The notes under the pieces were generated by a model. The model did no database searches, was not told the DNA's origin, and saw only the letters and a program-made list of their open reading frames with translations. The translations under genes were made by a program, and so were the position numbers. A stretch of DNA of 50,683 nucleotides, taken from the NCBI GenBank assembly GCA_045586405.1, contig JAZNAG010000044.1:1-50683 (forward strand), read 5' to 3'. Numbering within the stretch: position 1 is the first letter of the stretch; every line of letters begins with the position of its first letter. Shown here in pieces: positions 14,910 to 23,870 of the stretch. This DNA is from SIG607 sp045586405 (GTDB lineage Bacteria; Bacillota; Clostridia; Oscillospirales; Acutalibacteraceae).

Positions 14910-15680
14910 ATGGAAAGGGTAGAATATGGTATTCAGATGTACTCGGTAAGAGATTTGGCTAAAGAATCCTTAAAGGATGCTTTAAAGAGGGTTGCTGAGC
15001 TTGGTTACAAGTATATTGAGTTTGCCGGCTTTTTTGAAAATTCTGCCGAGGATGTAAAGAGCTGGTTAGACGAATACGGTCTTGTATGCTCAGGTACACA
15101 TACTCCCGTTGGCGCTTTGGCTGATGATAAAATCGATGCAACTATTGCTTACCATAAGGCTATTGGGTGTGATAATCTAATTGTTCCTAACTGTGATGGA
15201 TTTTCACGTGAAAAAAGCGACAATATGATAAATTTCTTCAACTTTGTTCAGAAAAAACTTGCTGATAACGGAATTCGTATGGGTTATCATAATCATTCTA
15301 GAGAATTTTTCCCCACTCCTGACGGTGTAGTTCTTGAGGATGAAATTATCAACCGTACTTCATTAGAACTTGAAATCGATACTTTTTGGCTGTTTAATTC
15401 CGGTCTTGATGTTATTAAGTATCTTGACGAGCACAAAGACAGAATCAAGGTTATTCATTTAAAAGACGGTATTCCTTCTGCTGCCGTTAACAAAAACTTT
15501 GCACACGTACACGACGACGTAAAAGGTATGTCGGTTGGTAGTGGTGAAGCTCCTGTAGAAAAGGTACGCGAATGGGCTATAAAAAACAATGTTTTAATGG
15601 TTATTGAATCTGAAGGTCTTAATCCCACCGGAATTGAAGAGGTTGAGCGTTGCATTAAGTTCCTTAGAACTCTTGATTAA
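14910..15680 (+). CDS. Sugar phosphate isomerase/epimerase (xylose-isomerase-like TIM barrel)
   Basis: 256 residues, the usual size for the AP-endonuclease-2/IolE-type TIM-barrel family. Metal-site elements visible in order: YIEFAGFF, THTPVG, MGYHNHSREF, LEIDTFW, VIHLKDG and MVIESEG, which supply the conserved Glu, His and Asp ligands. ATG 14910 has AAAGAGG upstream; an earlier ATG at 14862 overlaps the promoter region. Members isomerise or epimerise sugars or act on inositol-type compounds. Its neighbour 29 bp downstream is an alpha-galactosidase, so a role in processing galactosides or sugars derived from them is likely. The exact substrate is not predictable. Confidence 0.85.
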   Translation: MERVEYGIQMYSVRDLAKESLKDALKRVAELGYKYIEFAGFFENSAEDVKSWLDEYGLVCSGTHTPVGALADDKIDATIAYHKAIGCDNLIVPNCDGFSREKSDNMINFFNFVQKKLADNGIRMGYHNHSREFFPTPDGVVLEDEIINRTSLELEIDTFWLFNSGLDVIKYLDEHKDRIKVIHLKDGIPSAAVNKNFAHVHDDVKGMSVGSGEAPVEKVREWAIKNNVLMVIESEGLNPTGIEEVERCIKFLRTLD

Positions 15681-15708
15681 AAAATCTTGCATTTGAGAGG
15701 AATATAAA

Positions 15709-17898
15709 ATGATAATTTTCGACGAAGAAAGAAAAATCTTTCATTTAAAGTCTAAAAATACAAGTTATGTATTCGGTTTTCTAAAGGATAAGTTTTTAGT
15801 ACATCTTTACTGGGGTAAAGCTCTGTCTTGTGATGATCTTGACTATGCTATGTTTATCGATGAAACGAAGCATAGAAAGCCTATGTCGTGCTGTGATTAT
15901 CCCGAATATGTTATTTCAAAAGATAATCTTCCGGGAGAATTTAGTACTTTTGGCAATACCGATCTTCGTACCCCCGGTTTTCACGCTACATATAAGAATG
16001 GCTCTTTTATAACCGAGCTTGAATATGAAAGTCATAACATATATAAAGGTAAAAAGGGTATCAAAGGACTTCCTGCTACCTATGTGGAAAATGATGATGA
16101 AGCCGATTCGCTTGAGCTTATTCTTGTTGATAAACTTACCGGTCTTAGAATTGTTTTGTGCTATACCGTGTTTAACGAACTTGATGCTATTACAAGAAGT
16201 GTTCGTATTATAAATAAAGGTAACGATAGGGCACAGCTTGAGTCTGTATTATCGGCTGTTGTAGATTTCTTAGATAAAGATTATGACTTTATCCATCTGC
16301 CCGGCACTTGTGTACGTGAGCGTCATCCCGAAAGAGTACCTCTTTTTAACGGCAAACAAATAGTTGACAGTGCCAGAGGCGCAAGTTCTGCTCACCATAA
16401 TCCTTTCTTTGCCCTTGCCAGAAAAAATGCAGATGAACATAGTGGGGAAGTATATGGCTTCAATTTAGTATATAGCGGTAACTTTACAGCAGGTGTTGAG
16501 GTTGATTCGTTTAATGTTTCTCGTGCATATATAGGCATCAACCCCTTTACTTTCCGTTGGCAACTTGATAAAGGTGAAGAGTTTTATTCTCCTGAAGCGG
16601 TACTTGTTTACTCTGATGAAGGTATTGGCGGTATGTCGCGAATATATCACAAACTTTATCGTACCAGACTTTGCCGTGGTAAATTCCGTGACATAGAGCG
16701 CTATGTACTTATCAATAACTGGGAAGCAACATACTTTAATTTTAACGAAGAAAAGATTTTGAGCATAGCTGATAAGGCTGCAGAAGTCGGTGTTGAACTT
16801 TTAGTTCTTGACGATGGTTGGTTTGGTAAGAGAAATAATGATAAATGTTCTCTTGGTGACTGGTATGTTAACGAGGAAAAACTGCCAGGCGGTCTTACAA
16901 GTCTTGCTGATAAACTTAATCAAAAGGGAATGAAATTTGGCCTTTGGTTTGAGCCCGAAATGATTTCTCCTGACAGCGACCTTTATCGTGCTCATCCCGA
17001 CTGGTGTATTCACGTTCCTGGCAGAGAGCGTACAATGGGTAGAAGTCAGCTGGTACTCGACCTTTCAAGAAAAGAAATTTGCGACTATATTTTTGACAGC
17101 CTTTACAATATATTGTCTACTGTAAACATTTCCTATGTTAAATGGGATAATAACCGAAGTATGACTAATATTGGTTCTGCCGAGCTTCCTGCTGACAGAC
17201 AGGGTGAATTTTATCACAGATATTTCCTTGGTCTTTACGATGTTCTTGAACGTCTTAACCAGGCATTCCCCGATATATTATTTGAAAGCTGCAGCTCTGG
17301 CGGTAATCGTTTTGATGCAGGTATGCTTTACTATATGCCGCAGACCTGGGCAAGTGACGATACCGATGCTGTTGAACGTCTTTATATTCAATACGGTACC
17401 AGCCTTTGCTATCCGTACAGCAGTATGGGTGCTCATGTTTCAATAGTGCCTAATCATCAGGTTGGCAGAGTTACTCCCATAAGCGCTCGCGGTGCAGTTG
17501 CTATGCAGGGACAGTTTGGATATGAACTTGACCTTAATAAACTGACTGATGACGAAATTGAACAGGTTAAAGGACAAATTAAAACTTATAAGCGTCTTGG
17601 TGAAATATTCCATAAGGGTGATTTATACAGACTTGTTACTCCCGACAACAATTTCTTTGCAAGTAATCAGTTTATTTCTGAAGATAAAGAAACAGTTGTA
17701 GTTATTAACTGTGTAATGCGTGCAATTCCTAATCCGCCCTTAAATTATCTGAAACTTAAAGGCCTTGACAGAAATGCTCGTTATATGATAGAGGGAACTG
17801 ATGCTGTTTTAGGCGGCGATATACTTATGTCAGTAGGTCTTAAATATCAGCTTGATCGAGATTTTTCGACCAATATTATTGTTTTAAAGAAAGTATAA
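15709..17898 (+). CDS. Alpha-galactosidase, glycoside hydrolase family 36
   Basis: 729 residues, the normal length for bacterial GH36 enzymes: an N-terminal beta-sandwich (about 1-320), a catalytic TIM barrel (about 330-640) and a C-terminal beta domain. Catalytic signatures are VLDDGWFGKRN, KWDNNRS with the nucleophile Asp near residue 479, FESCSSGGNRFD, and the acid/base Asp in SDDTDA near residue 549. No signal peptide is seen, so it acts in the cytosol and removes terminal alpha-galactose from imported oligosaccharides such as raffinose or melibiose. The ribosome site GAGAGG is 8 nt upstream. No transporter is adjacent. A terminator follows. Confidence 0.94.
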   Translation: MIIFDEERKIFHLKSKNTSYVFGFLKDKFLVHLYWGKALSCDDLDYAMFIDETKHRKPMSCCDYPEYVISKDNLPGEFSTFGNTDLRTPGFHATYKNGSFITELEYESHNIYKGKKGIKGLPATYVENDDEADSLELILVDKLTGLRIVLCYTVFNELDAITRSVRIINKGNDRAQLESVLSAVVDFLDKDYDFIHLPGTCVRERHPERVPLFNGKQIVDSARGASSAHHNPFFALARKNADEHSGEVYGFNLVYSGNFTAGVEVDSFNVSRAYIGINPFTFRWQLDKGEEFYSPEAVLVYSDEGIGGMSRIYHKLYRTRLCRGKFRDIERYVLINNWEATYFNFNEEKILSIADKAAEVGVELLVLDDGWFGKRNNDKCSLGDWYVNEEKLPGGLTSLADKLNQKGMKFGLWFEPEMISPDSDLYRAHPDWCIHVPGRERTMGRSQLVLDLSRKEICDYIFDSLYNILSTVNISYVKWDNNRSMTNIGSAELPADRQGEFYHRYFLGLYDVLERLNQAFPDILFESCSSGGNRFDAGMLYYMPQTWASDDTDAVERLYIQYGTSLCYPYSSMGAHVSIVPNHQVGRVTPISARGAVAMQGQFGYELDLNKLTDDEIEQVKGQIKTYKRLGEIFHKGDLYRLVTPDNNFFASNQFISEDKETVVVINCVMRAIPNPPLNYLKLKGLDRNARYMIEGTDAVLGGDILMSVGLKYQLDRDFSTNIIVLKKV

Positions 17899-17903
17899 AT
17901 CTT

Positions 17904-17945
17904 AAGAACTTGCTCGGTTTTAATATCGCGCAAGTTCTTTTTATT
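17904..17945 (+). terminator. Terminator of the alpha-galactosidase operon
   Basis: Stem AAGAACTTGC/GCAAGTTCTT with a 16-nt loop, followed by a T-run. Confidence 0.85.
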
Positions 17946-18027
17946 GTATAATGACAAAAATATAACAAACAACTTTAACATAATAAAGTGTATAATAAAA
18001 TATTTTGATAAATTTGTAACAAAGTGC

Positions 18028-18056
18028 TTGACAAAACATATTATGGTGTATATAAT
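18028..18056 (+). promoter_or_regulatory. Consensus sigma-A promoter of serC-serA
   Basis: TTGACA at 18028-18033, 17-bp spacer, TATAAT at 18051-18056; a perfect match. No riboswitch or T-box is visible in the short leader. Confidence 0.9.
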
Positions 18057-18089
18057 GGTATCAAACCTAATAATTTGGAGGAAAAAATT

Positions 18090-19172
18090 ATGTCCAGAGT
18101 TTACAATTTTAGCGCAGGTCCTTCTATGTTACCTGAAGAAGTATTGAAAACAGCCGCCGCAGAAATGCTTGAATACGGCAATAGCGGTCAGTCTGTAATG
18201 GAGATGTCTCATCGTTCTAAAGAGTATCAGGCAATTATAGACGAGGCAGAGGCTGACCTTCGCGAAATTATGAATATTCCTGATAACTATACTGTTTTAT
18301 TCTTGCAGGGTGGTGCATCTACTCAGTTTGCAATGGTTCCTATGAACCTTATGAACAAAAATAAGAAAGCTGATTACATTGTAACAGGTCAGTGGGCTAA
18401 AAAAGCTTATAAAGAAGCTGCCCGTTACGGTAATGCTCGTGTAATTGCTTCTTCTGAGGATAAGACCTTCTCTTATATCCCTGAGGTTACAGCTGATATG
18501 ATCGATCCTGAGGCTGACTATGTTCATATTTGTATGAATAATACAATTTATGGTACTAAATGGAACAACCTTCCCGAAACAGGCGATATTCCGCTTGTTG
18601 CTGATATTTCCAGCTGTATTCTTTCTGAGCCTATTGACGTTTCTAAATTTGGTGTTCTTTATGCAGGTGCTCAGAAAAACGTGGCTCCCGCCGGTCTTAC
18701 AATAGTTATTATAAGAAATGACCTTATCGGCAACGCTATGGATATCACTCCTACAATGCTTAATTATCAGACTCATGCTGATAATGGTTCTATGTTCAAT
18801 ACTCCTCCTTGCTATACAATTTATATTGCTGGTCTTGTATTTAAGTGGATTAAGAAAATCGGCGGTCTTGACTATATGAGAAAGGTTAATACCGAAAAGG
18901 CAGCAATGCTTTATGATTTTCTTGATAACAGTAAGCTCTTTAAGGGGACTGTTGTTGCTAAAGACCGTTCTCTTATGAACGTTCCTTTTGTTACCGGTAA
19001 TGATGAGCTTGATGCTAAATTCGTTGCAGAAACCAAGGCTGCAGGTTTTGTAAACCTTAAGGGCCACAGAAGTGTTGGCGGTATGCGTGCTTCTATCTAT
19101 AATGCAATGCCAGTTGAAGGTGTTAAAAAGCTTATTGAATTTATGAAGAAGTTTGAGGAGGAAAATGCATAA
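18090..19172 (+). CDS. serC: Phosphoserine aminotransferase
   Basis: 360 residues from ATG 18090 (TGGAGGAAA upstream). The fold-type I aminotransferase signature is complete: N-terminal VYNFSAGPSMLPEEVL, the loop GGASTQFAMVPMNL, and the PLP-binding lysine in YAGAQKNVAPAGLT. A C-terminal GHRSVGGMRASIYNAMP binds the substrate phosphate in SerC. It converts 3-phosphohydroxypyruvate and glutamate to phosphoserine and 2-oxoglutarate, the second step of serine synthesis, in the cytosol. serA follows with a one-base overlap, so the two are co-expressed from the strong promoter at 18028. The coordinates exclude a longer frame whose start overlaps that promoter. Confidence 0.97.
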   Translation: MSRVYNFSAGPSMLPEEVLKTAAAEMLEYGNSGQSVMEMSHRSKEYQAIIDEAEADLREIMNIPDNYTVLFLQGGASTQFAMVPMNLMNKNKKADYIVTGQWAKKAYKEAARYGNARVIASSEDKTFSYIPEVTADMIDPEADYVHICMNNTIYGTKWNNLPETGDIPLVADISSCILSEPIDVSKFGVLYAGAQKNVAPAGLTIVIIRNDLIGNAMDITPTMLNYQTHADNGSMFNTPPCYTIYIAGLVFKWIKKIGGLDYMRKVNTEKAAMLYDFLDNSKLFKGTVVAKDRSLMNVPFVTGNDELDAKFVAETKAAGFVNLKGHRSVGGMRASIYNAMPVEGVKKLIEFMKKFEEENA

Positions 19173-20332
19173 TGTATGCTATTAAAACCTATAATAAAAT
19201 TTCAGCTATCGGTCTTGAAAGTTTTGATGCTAAATATGAGATTGGTGACGAAGTTGCAAATCCTGTGGGCGCTGTAGTTCGTTCAGCTAATCTTCACGAA
19301 GAACAGTTTGATCCTAATTTACTTGCAATTGCTCGTGCAGGTGCAGGTACAAATAATATCCCCATCGACCGCTGCAACGACGAAGGTATTGTTGTTTTCA
19401 ATACACCCGGCGCTAACGCAAACGCTGTTAAAGAGCTTGTTCTTGCAGGTTTACTTCTTTCTTCTCGTAGAATTCTTCCCGCTATTGAATGGGCTAAAAC
19501 CTTAAAGGGTAACGGCGATCAGGTTGGCAAAATGGTTGAAAAAGGAAAAGGCGCCTTTGTTGGTCCTGAAATACGTGGCAAAAAGCTTGGTGTTATCGGT
19601 CTTGGCGCTATTGGCGTTCTTGTTGCTAACGCTGCTAATCAGCTTGGTATGAAGGTTTACGGTTATGATCCGTTTCTTTCTCTTCAGAACGCTTGGAACC
19701 TTTCGCATCACATTAACCGCGCTAATGATATGAAAGAAATATTCGAAACCTGTGATTATATATCTCTTCATATTCCGCTTAATAAGGATACTAAGGATAC
19801 GATAAATGCTGATGCTCTTGCTTTAATGAAAGACGGTGTTCGTATTCTCAATTTCTCTCGTGATGCTCTTGTAAACAGCACAGATATGATCGTTGCACTT
19901 GAGCAGGGTAAGGTTGCTTCTTATATCGTTGACTTCCCGACAGATGAAATGATCGGTGTAAATGGTGTTGTATGTATTCCTCACCTTGGTGCTTCAACTC
20001 CCGAGTCTGAAGATAACTGTGCTGAAATGGCTGCAAAGGAACTTATTGATTATATTGAGAACGGCAACATCACCAACTCTGTAAATCTTCCTAACATTTC
20101 TATGCCCAGAAGTGGTGAAAAGCGTATTTGTATTATTCATAAGAATATACCCAATATGCTTACAGCTATCACAACTATCGTTGCAAAAGATAATGTAAAT
20201 ATTGAAAACCTTCTTAACAAATCAAGAGGCGATATTGCTTATACAATGCTTGACGTAAATGAATGTGATATTGATTCCGTAAAAGAGCATTTAACTGCTA
20301 TTGATGGCGTTATTAGAGTAAGAGTTATCTAA
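19172..20332 (+). CDS. serA: D-3-phosphoglycerate dehydrogenase
   Basis: 386 residues, the short SerA form. The NAD-binding Rossmann motif is GLGAIGVLVANAA, with family motifs GIVVFNTPGANANAVKEL, NFSRDALVN and HLGASTPESEDN containing the catalytic His. The C-terminal 70 residues form an ACT domain (RICIIHKNIPNMLTAITTIV), which in SerA proteins lets serine inhibit the enzyme. It catalyses the first step of serine synthesis. The start overlaps the serC stop by one base and uses a GAGGAGG site. A phosphoserine phosphatase gene is not adjacent; a HAD enzyme elsewhere must do that step. A terminator follows. Confidence 0.96.
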   Translation: MYAIKTYNKISAIGLESFDAKYEIGDEVANPVGAVVRSANLHEEQFDPNLLAIARAGAGTNNIPIDRCNDEGIVVFNTPGANANAVKELVLAGLLLSSRRILPAIEWAKTLKGNGDQVGKMVEKGKGAFVGPEIRGKKLGVIGLGAIGVLVANAANQLGMKVYGYDPFLSLQNAWNLSHHINRANDMKEIFETCDYISLHIPLNKDTKDTINADALALMKDGVRILNFSRDALVNSTDMIVALEQGKVASYIVDFPTDEMIGVNGVVCIPHLGASTPESEDNCAEMAAKELIDYIENGNITNSVNLPNISMPRSGEKRICIIHKNIPNMLTAITTIVAKDNVNIENLLNKSRGDIAYTMLDVNECDIDSVKEHLTAIDGVIRVRVI

Positions 20333-20337
20333 TTTTT

Positions 20338-20370
20338 AAACCCCCGAAAAATTTTTCGGGGGTTTCTTTT
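20338..20370 (+). terminator. Terminator of serC-serA
   Basis: Stem AAACCCCCGAAA/TTTCGGGGGTTT followed by CTTTT. Confidence 0.92.
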
Positions 20371-20375
20371 ATGTA

Positions 20376-20404
20376 TTGACTTTTTTGCTTATAAATAGTA
20401 TATT
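20376..20404 (+). promoter_or_regulatory. Sigma-A promoter of the PfkB kinase gene
   Basis: TTGACT at 20376-20381, 17-bp spacer, TATATT at 20399-20404. Confidence 0.8.
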
Positions 20405-20441
20405 ACTTATATAATAAAATTATTTTGAAAGAGGTCTCTAT

Positions 20442-21464
20442 ATGAAAAAAATCGTTACTTTTGGCGAAATTATGCTTCGTCTTGCGCCCAATAATTATCT
20501 TAGATTTGTTCAAACCGAGCAATTTGAAGCAACCTATGGCGGTGGTGAGGCAAACGTAGCTGTGTCCCTTGCTAATTACGGTATGGATGCTGCTTTTGTT
20601 ACAAAGCTTCCGGCACACGAAATTGGTCAAGCTGCTATAAATTCTTTAAGAAAATTCGGCGTTGATACTACTAAAATCGTTCGTGGCGGTGATAGAGTAG
20701 GTATCTACTATTGTGAAAAAGGTGCTTCTCAGCGTCCTTCCAAGGTTATTTATGACCGTGCTGGTTCATCTATTTGCAAAGCTACTACTGCTGATTTTAA
20801 TTGGTCCGAAATTTTTGAAGGTGTTGACTGGTTCCACTTTACCGGTATAACTCCCGCTCTTGGTGACAACGTAGCTGATATTTGTCTTGTTGCTCTTGAA
20901 GAAGCTAAGAAACGTAACATCACTGTTTCTTGTGACCTTAACTATCGTAAAAAGCTTTGGTCTAAAGAAAAAGCTGGCGAGGTTATGGGCAAATTAATGC
21001 AGTACGTTGACGTTTGCATTGCGAATGAAGAAGATGCTTCTGACGTATTTGGAATTAAAGCAAGCGATACTGATATTACCGCAGGTAAGGTTAACCACGA
21101 AGGATATAAAGAGGTTGCTGAAAAGTTGACTGAGCGCTTTGGATTTAAGGCTGTAGCAATTACTCTTCGTTCTTCTATTTCTGCTAACGATAACGATTGG
21201 GCTGCAATGCTTTATAAAGATGGTAATTTCTACTTCAGTAAATCATATCATATGCACATCGTTGACCGCGTAGGTGGCGGCGATAGCTTTGGCGGCGGTC
21301 TTATTTACTCAATGCTTATGGGCAAGGATAATCAGGATACTATTGAATTTGCAGTTGCTGCAAGTTGTCTTAAGCACTCGATTGAGGGTGACGTGAATAT
21401 GGTTAGCGTTTGTGAAGTTGAAACTCTTGCAACCGGTGATGGCTCAGGTCGAGTTCAAAGATAA
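20442..21464 (+). CDS. PfkB-family sugar kinase, 2-keto-3-deoxygluconate kinase-like
   Basis: 340 residues. Ribokinase/PfkB fold with N-terminal VTFGEIMLRLAPNNYLRFVQ and sugar-binding GGGEANVAVSLANYG. The C-terminal catalytic signature is DRVGGGDSFGGGL: the anion-hole Gly and catalytic Asp are present, but the usual GAGD is GGGD. The N-terminal pattern and CDLNYRKKLWS segment are closest to 2-keto-3-deoxygluconate kinases (KdgK), which phosphorylate KDG from uronate or pectin breakdown. The partner KDPG aldolase is not nearby, so specificity is not proven. It is transcribed alone between its own promoter and terminator, with ribosome site GAAAGAGG. Confidence 0.85.
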   Translation: MKKIVTFGEIMLRLAPNNYLRFVQTEQFEATYGGGEANVAVSLANYGMDAAFVTKLPAHEIGQAAINSLRKFGVDTTKIVRGGDRVGIYYCEKGASQRPSKVIYDRAGSSICKATTADFNWSEIFEGVDWFHFTGITPALGDNVADICLVALEEAKKRNITVSCDLNYRKKLWSKEKAGEVMGKLMQYVDVCIANEEDASDVFGIKASDTDITAGKVNHEGYKEVAEKLTERFGFKAVAITLRSSISANDNDWAAMLYKDGNFYFSKSYHMHIVDRVGGGDSFGGGLIYSMLMGKDNQDTIEFAVAASCLKHSIEGDVNMVSVCEVETLATGDGSGRVQR

Positions 21465-21469
21465 ATTTT

Positions 21470-21502
21470 TAACTAGGTTCATTTTTGAACCTAGTTTATT
21501 TT
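21470..21502 (+). terminator. Terminator of the PfkB kinase gene
   Basis: Stem AACTAGGTTCA/TGAACCTAGTT with a short T-rich loop, followed by TATTTT. Confidence 0.85.
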
Positions 21503-21512
21503 AGGTGATATT

Positions 21513-22313
21513 ATGCGTTTCTCAAATTTACATACTCATACAGTGTTTTCCGATGGAATTGGTACTTTCCGCGATAATATAGAGTCCGCTATTTCTAAAA
21601 ATATGGTTTCGTTGGGTTTTTCCGACCATAGCTTTACTGCATGTGATACAAGTTATTGTATGAAACTCGAAGATTATGATAAATATTTTAAAGAAATTGA
21701 TGATTTAAAAGCGGAATACAAGGGTAGATTTCCTGTTTATACAGGTCTTGAAAAGGACTATTTTTCCAATATTGACAGGTCGGCATTTGATTACATAATT
21801 GCATCGGTTCACTATATTATTAAAGACGGTGTATGTTATCCTATTGACCATTCGGAAAAACAACAAACCGACTGTATTAATGATGCTTTTTCGGGTAATA
21901 TTTATGATTTTGCAAAATGCTTTTATAGTATGGTTGCTGAGCAGTCGGCACTTGTAAAACCTGATGTTATTGGCCATTTTGACGTAATTAACAAATTTAG
22001 TATAATGCCAGAAAATGACGATAAATATATAAACATTGCTAAAGATGCACTCAAGGAAACTGCTAAATACTGCAAAACTTTTGAAATCAATACCGGTGCG
22101 GTTGCAAACGGTTATCGCAAAAACCCCTATCCTAATCGCGTACTTCTTGAATTGTTGCTTGAAATTGGTGGGGAAGTTGTTATAAACAGTGATTGCCATA
22201 ATCCTAAAAATCTTGATTTCTTTTTTAATGAATCGGTGCAGCTTCTAAAAGACGTTGGGTATAAGCATTTTTGTATGTTTAATGGTACTGATTTTGATAA
22301 GATTAATATTTAA
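21513..22313 (+). CDS. PHP-domain phosphoesterase, histidinol-phosphatase-like
   Basis: 266 residues of the PHP metal-dependent phosphoesterase fold. Metal-binding motifs in order are LHTHTVFSDG, GFSDHSFT, GLEKDYF, ASVHY, VIGHFDVINKF and VINSDCHNPKN. The GHFD and SDCH elements match the HisJ-type histidinol-phosphatase group better than the PHP protein at 9418-10182, from which it differs clearly. No histidine operon is present, so the natural substrate is uncertain. Its ribosome site TTAGGTGA falls just after the upstream terminator, and a strong terminator follows, so it may be read at low level through the preceding hairpin or from a weak promoter I cannot identify. Confidence 0.83.
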   Translation: MRFSNLHTHTVFSDGIGTFRDNIESAISKNMVSLGFSDHSFTACDTSYCMKLEDYDKYFKEIDDLKAEYKGRFPVYTGLEKDYFSNIDRSAFDYIIASVHYIIKDGVCYPIDHSEKQQTDCINDAFSGNIYDFAKCFYSMVAEQSALVKPDVIGHFDVINKFSIMPENDDKYINIAKDALKETAKYCKTFEINTGAVANGYRKNPYPNRVLLELLLEIGGEVVINSDCHNPKNLDFFFNESVQLLKDVGYKHFCMFNGTDFDKINI

Positions 22314-22353
22314 AAAGAAAGACCGTTTATCTACTGATAAACGGTCTTTTTTT
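22314..22353 (+). terminator. Bidirectional terminator between PHP and HAD genes
   Basis: A 14-bp stem AAAGACCGTTTATC/GATAAACGGTCTTT with A and T flanks; serves both convergent genes. Confidence 0.92.
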
Positions 22354-23314
22354 AGTAAAATATTTTTTTGATGTCAGGTAATGAGTAATCTGGAATAATC
22401 ATATCAGAACCAAGTTCTTTATGAAGTTGACGTTGACGGGTAGCGCTTTCGGGTAAAATACTTAGTGTTACTGCACCGAGCTTTACGCCTGCGGTAATTT
22501 CACTGCGTCCGTCACCGATAACCAAAATGTTTTCGCCATTAATATTAAAGTCTTTTGCAAGACGGTACATAACGTCTTCTTTAGGAATTTTCTCGTCCCA
22601 GGTAGAACCTAAAATATCTTCGATTAACTTTCCTTCGCCAATTTCAAATCCAAGCCCTAAAACTTCTTCGTACATACCCATTGGCGGTTCAATAGATTTA
22701 TCTACAACAGCGCCGGTTACAAAAAAGTTTTTTACACCGTTATCATAAAGGTACTGCATAAACTCTTTAGAGCCTTTTACAAGGAATTCTTCGGGGTTTT
22801 CTTTTGCTTTTTTAAGATTATTATCTCTGCAGAAACGATTTAAGACCTGTTCGTAAACCCCAAAAAGCTTTGGTGTAATGTCGGTTAAATAGTCGCGATA
22901 CTCTTTAGGCTCGTCAAATGAATCAAATTTTTCTTCGCCTTTCCAAATAAGCTGAATAATATCACTGTTGGTTTGGCTGTTGAATTTTCCGTTTGTTAAT
23001 TCCTGGTTTCTTCTTATAGCCCATTCCATTTGAGTGAGTGCCGAAAGACCTGCGCTCTCAATACAAAATTTATCGGTTTCTTCCAAAACCTCAGTGTCAC
23101 AAAGAGCAACAAGTCTATTAATATTTTCCTCGCTTGTTAAATTGTCGGGAATACCATTATACGCAGTATCATAAAGTACACGGCTCATAACAGGCGGCCA
23201 GTTTCTTATTAAAGAATGTGTACCGTCAATATCGTGAAATGCGTAAAGGATTTTTCTATTGTTTATTTCCTTTAAAATTTTTGTTTCAGTTGCGTTTGCG
23301 GTGTTAATAATCAT
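22352..23314 (-). CDS. HAD-superfamily hydrolase, long form
   Basis: 320 residues. HAD motif I is FHDIDGTHSLIR (the DxDGT nucleophile pair), motif II lies in NFFVTGAVV and motif IV is VIGDGRSEITAG with its metal-binding Asp residues. An unusually large cap region (about residues 60-190) separates motifs I and II, making it about 100 residues longer than common phosphatases of the class. The start at 23314 is chosen because GGAG lies 9 nt upstream; earlier in-frame starts at 23329 and 23374 lack a site and the latter overlaps the previous gene. It is the last gene of a three-gene operon with a fumarase-type beta subunit and a DivIVA-like protein. The substrate is unknown; a phosphatase or phosphonatase activity is likely. 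Confidence 0.82.
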   Translation of the reverse strand: MIINTANATETKILKEINNRKILYAFHDIDGTHSLIRNWPPVMSRVLYDTAYNGIPDNLTSEENINRLVALCDTEVLEETDKFCIESAGLSALTQMEWAIRRNQELTNGKFNSQTNSDIIQLIWKGEEKFDSFDEPKEYRDYLTDITPKLFGVYEQVLNRFCRDNNLKKAKENPEEFLVKGSKEFMQYLYDNGVKNFFVTGAVVDKSIEPPMGMYEEVLGLGFEIGEGKLIEDILGSTWDEKIPKEDVMYRLAKDFNINGENILVIGDGRSEITAGVKLGAVTLSILPESATRQRQLHKELGSDMIIPDYSLPDIKKIFY

Positions 23315-23339
23315 TGTCTTTGTCTCCATGGAAAAATGT

Positions 23340-23870
23340 TTACACGCTAAAAATACTATTGCCGTCTTTATCAATGGCTACGATAAGAGGGAAGTTATTA
23401 AATTCAAGTTTTTTTATTGATTCACAACCTAAATCATCAAAAGCAATAACCTCACATTTGTTTATACATTTTGCGGCGAGTGCACCTGCACCACCTATAG
23501 CACACAAATAGACGGAATTGTTTTTTATAATAGAATTTATAACTTCTAAAGAACGCTGACCTTTGCCTATTGTGGCAACAAGCCCCATATCTAAAAGTGC
23601 GGGAGTATAACTGTCCATACGTGAGGAAGTAGTAGGACCGCAACTTCCGATAGGTAAATTATTAGGTGTTGGGGTAGGACCGGCATAATAAATTACCGCA
23701 CCGTCAATATTGAAGGGTAATTTTTTGCCACTATCAAGCAACTCAAAAATTCGTTTGTGGGCTGCATCACGTGCAGTATACACTGTGCCTGATAATATTA
23801 CTTTATCACCTACAGAGAGATTTTTAATGCTATTTTTCAGTTCTTTTGTATTTAGTGTATATGTTTTCAT
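23340..23870 (-). CDS. Class I fumarate/tartrate dehydratase beta subunit (C-terminal type)
   Basis: 176 residues matching the beta (C-terminal) subunit of iron-sulfur hydro-lyases. Key segments are VILSGTVYTARDAAHKRI, YYAGPTP and IGSCGPTTSSRMDSYTP, then AIGGAGALAAKCI, where family members contribute substrate-binding residues. In the two-subunit enzymes the alpha subunit binds the 4Fe-4S cluster and is normally encoded directly upstream. Here the upstream gene is a DivIVA-like coiled-coil protein whose stop overlaps this start by four bases (ATGA), so the alpha gene is missing from its expected place. It must be elsewhere on the chromosome for fumarase activity, which would convert malate and fumarate in the cytosol. 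Fumarase and tartrate dehydratase cannot be told apart from this subunit. Confidence 0.9.
   Translation of the reverse strand: MKTYTLNTKELKNSIKNLSVGDKVILSGTVYTARDAAHKRIFELLDSGKKLPFNIDGAVIYYAGPTPTPNNLPIGSCGPTTSSRMDSYTPALLDMGLVATIGKGQRSLEVINSIIKNNSVYLCAIGGAGALAAKCINKCEVIAFDDLGCESIKKLEFNNFPLIVAIDKDGNSIFSV

Noticed and set aside
18057..18089. Possible T-box or serine-sensing leader before serC
   Set aside because: Only about 30 nt separate promoter and start codon, too short for a T-box.
18297..19067. 256-codon open frame on the strand opposite serC
   Set aside because: It lies fully inside serC, has no ribosome site, and its composition is that of a reversed coding strand.
9418..22313. The two PHP proteins as a recent duplication
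   Set aside because: They share only the metal-binding motifs; the rest of their sequences differ too much.
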